Source: a virus
DNA length: 28,948 bases
Virus record (IMG/VR): IMGVR_UViG_3300031952_000104
Span: 1-28,948 of that record
Strand: one strand, 5' to 3'
Below the pieces are notes generated by a model. The model made no database searches. It saw nothing but the letters and a program-made list of their open reading frames with translations, and was not told the DNA's origin. Position 1 is the first letter of the stretch. The number at the start of each line of letters is the position of its first letter. Of the stretch, positions 28,196 to 28,948 are shown piece by piece. Position numbers and translations under genes: made by a program.

Positions 28196-28512
28196 AAGGG
28201 ACTCAGTTCCTTTCTTAACTCGTCATTGTCGTCATCTTCGTCATCATCGTCGAACTCGTCAGCACACATCAATGCCAACTCAGTTAATTCAAGCTGGGTT
28301 GGCATGTCCCACTCAAGTTCGATACTTTCATCTGCCAAAATATCTTTGATTGCTGCCCATTCAATCATTCGACGATGATAGAGGTTCAGAAGGGCAGCAT
28401 ATAGCTGATCCCAAGTCATTTCTTGGGCCTCCAGCTCTGCCTTACGCATAGCAAACTGCAGTTGCAGAGGGAGTTCTAGCTCTCTTGGATTGACTGTTTC
28501 TTCCATTTGCAT
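28192..28512 (-). CDS. NblA-like (Ycf18 family) protein with acidic tail
   Basis: A 106-residue protein. Residues about 10-60 (RELELPLQLQFAMRKAELEA, then MTWDQLYAALLNLYHRRMI, then EWAAIKDIL) follow the NblA pattern of an ELxLEQQF-type start, two helices and a Met/Tyr-rich end. NblA binds phycobilisomes and recruits Clp protease for their degradation; phage copies are known in freshwater cyanophages such as Ma-LMM01. Here the protein is longer than usual (about 60 residues) by an Asp/Glu-rich tail (EFDDDDEDDDNDEL). The alternative is a related small helical protein of cyanobacteria without phycobilisome activity. Confidence 0.55.
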   Translation of the reverse strand: MQMEETVNPRELELPLQLQFAMRKAELEAQEMTWDQLYAALLNLYHRRMIEWAAIKDILADESIELEWDMPTQLELTELALMCADEFDDDDEDDDNDELRKELSPF

Positions 28513-28519
28513 GCGAATA

Positions 28520-28538
28520 ACCTAGAAATATTCTAGGT
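28520..28538. promoter_or_regulatory. perfect inverted repeat between lysozyme and NblA-like genes
   Basis: ACCTAGAA and TTCTAGGT form a perfect 8-bp inverted repeat with the spacer ATA. It may be an operator for the NblA-like gene 8 bases downstream of it, or a weak terminator for the lysozyme gene. Confidence 0.45.
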
Positions 28539-28549
28539 CCTGTTATCGA

Positions 28550-28948
28550 TCACACCAGTAGCCTATCACTTTCCAGGTAATCGATGTGGTACTCATCTAA
28601 GATAAATTTATTGGCAAACGCTGCTAGAACATAAGGATTTAACTGCTCTTCAAGCTGCCTAATAGCATTGAGCTGCCTGGGAGAAGCTGTGTAGTTACGG
28701 AAAGCTTTGAGAAGAATATCACTAGAAACCAGAACGGTATTTTTAATTTCGCTTAAAAAGAGCAAGGATTCTTCTCGCCGCCTGTCAATAAGGCCTCCAA
28801 TCGTGCAGTCATAGTCGTCAAAAATCCAACGAGATATTTCTGCTGTCGCACCAGGCCAGTTCTCTCCTTCAATAAGATCAATGAGGTTACTGTACAAAAA
28901 AGAATCCCATCCAACAGAGTGGATAAATGAAATCAATGCTTCTCGCAT
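28550..28948 (-). CDS. GH24-like phage lysozyme, 5' end outside window
   Basis: The frame runs to the last base and most likely continues beyond it. The 132 residues visible begin REALISFIHSVGWDSFLYSN, then LIDLIEGENWPGATAEISRW and GGLIDRRREESLLFL. This is the C-terminal half of the T4-type/GH24 lysozyme, which in intact proteins reads QFDALVSF..NVG, STLL..LN.GD, A..E...W and GL..RR..E..L. The catalytic Glu-Asp-Thr part must lie in the missing N-terminal half. The last 60 residues are an extension beyond the usual domain. Lysozyme cleaves peptidoglycan for lysis or for entry if virion-borne. Confidence 0.72.
   Translation of the reverse strand: MREALISFIHSVGWDSFLYSNLIDLIEGENWPGATAEISRWIFDDYDCTIGGLIDRRREESLLFLSEIKNTVLVSSDILLKAFRNYTASPRQLNAIRQLEEQLNPYVLAAFANKFILDEYHIDYLESDRLLV

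Overview
The window looks like part of a tailed-phage (Caudoviricetes) genome that infects a cyanobacterium, most likely one with phycobilisomes. The phage evidence is a primase-helicase of the D5/SF3 type, a PD-(D/E)XK exonuclease, Gp157-like, KilA-N, DUF3310, HNH and dCTP deaminase genes, two long Thr/Gly-rich tail-fibre genes, a GH24 lysozyme fragment, tight packing and many 1-4 nt gene overlaps. The host evidence is a high-light-inducible protein gene (hli), an NblA-like gene, speD, and a small hydrophobic protein of a kind I recall from cyanophages. No rRNA, CRISPR array or insertion sequence was seen.

Layout. 1-1902: small + strand genes (Gp157-like, several hypotheticals, a Zn-finger protein). 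1907-6361: mixed strands, with a Dps/ferritin-like gene, a small HNH gene, convergent hypotheticals, and an AT-rich kinase-like frame (5489-6286) broken by an in-frame TAA and flanked by two tRNA-like sequences. 6484-9181: minus-strand block with KilA-N, a cluster of Lys-rich basic proteins (including a DUF5872-type protein split over two ORFs), a Met/Gly/Pro-repeat protein and small genes. 9220-10259: minus-strand operon of a single-span membrane peptide, hli, a 51-aa protein and a SAM methyltransferase, each joined by 1-nt overlaps or gaps. 10306-15777: + strand replication/metabolism block (exonuclease, 61-aa protein, primase-helicase, speD, glycosyltransferase) ending at a strong terminator. 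15842-16159: repeat-rich intergenic region, then a zinc-loop HNH-like gene, a virion-like protein and a 46-aa membrane protein. 18099-24555: minus-strand late-type block (C39-like peptidase, two hypotheticals, two giant repeat fibres, a single-TM protein). 24610-27136: + strand operon (HTH protein, two hypotheticals, Dam-like protein with a changed catalytic motif, dCTP deaminase). 27133-28948: hypotheticals, DUF3310, NblA-like and the C-terminal half of a lysozyme.

How the genes fit together. Exonuclease, primase-helicase and dCTP deaminase serve DNA synthesis and nucleotide supply. HLIP, NblA-like, SpeD and Dps-like proteins would adjust host photosynthesis, phycobilisome turnover, polyamines and oxidative stress or iron. 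Fibres, lysozyme and C39 peptidase serve adsorption and the cell wall. The least explained features are the interrupted kinase between tRNA-like sequences, the nested-repeat region 15842-16159, the split DUF5872 gene and the 227-bp exact duplication in the fibre gene. All family names come from reading translated sequence, without database searches.
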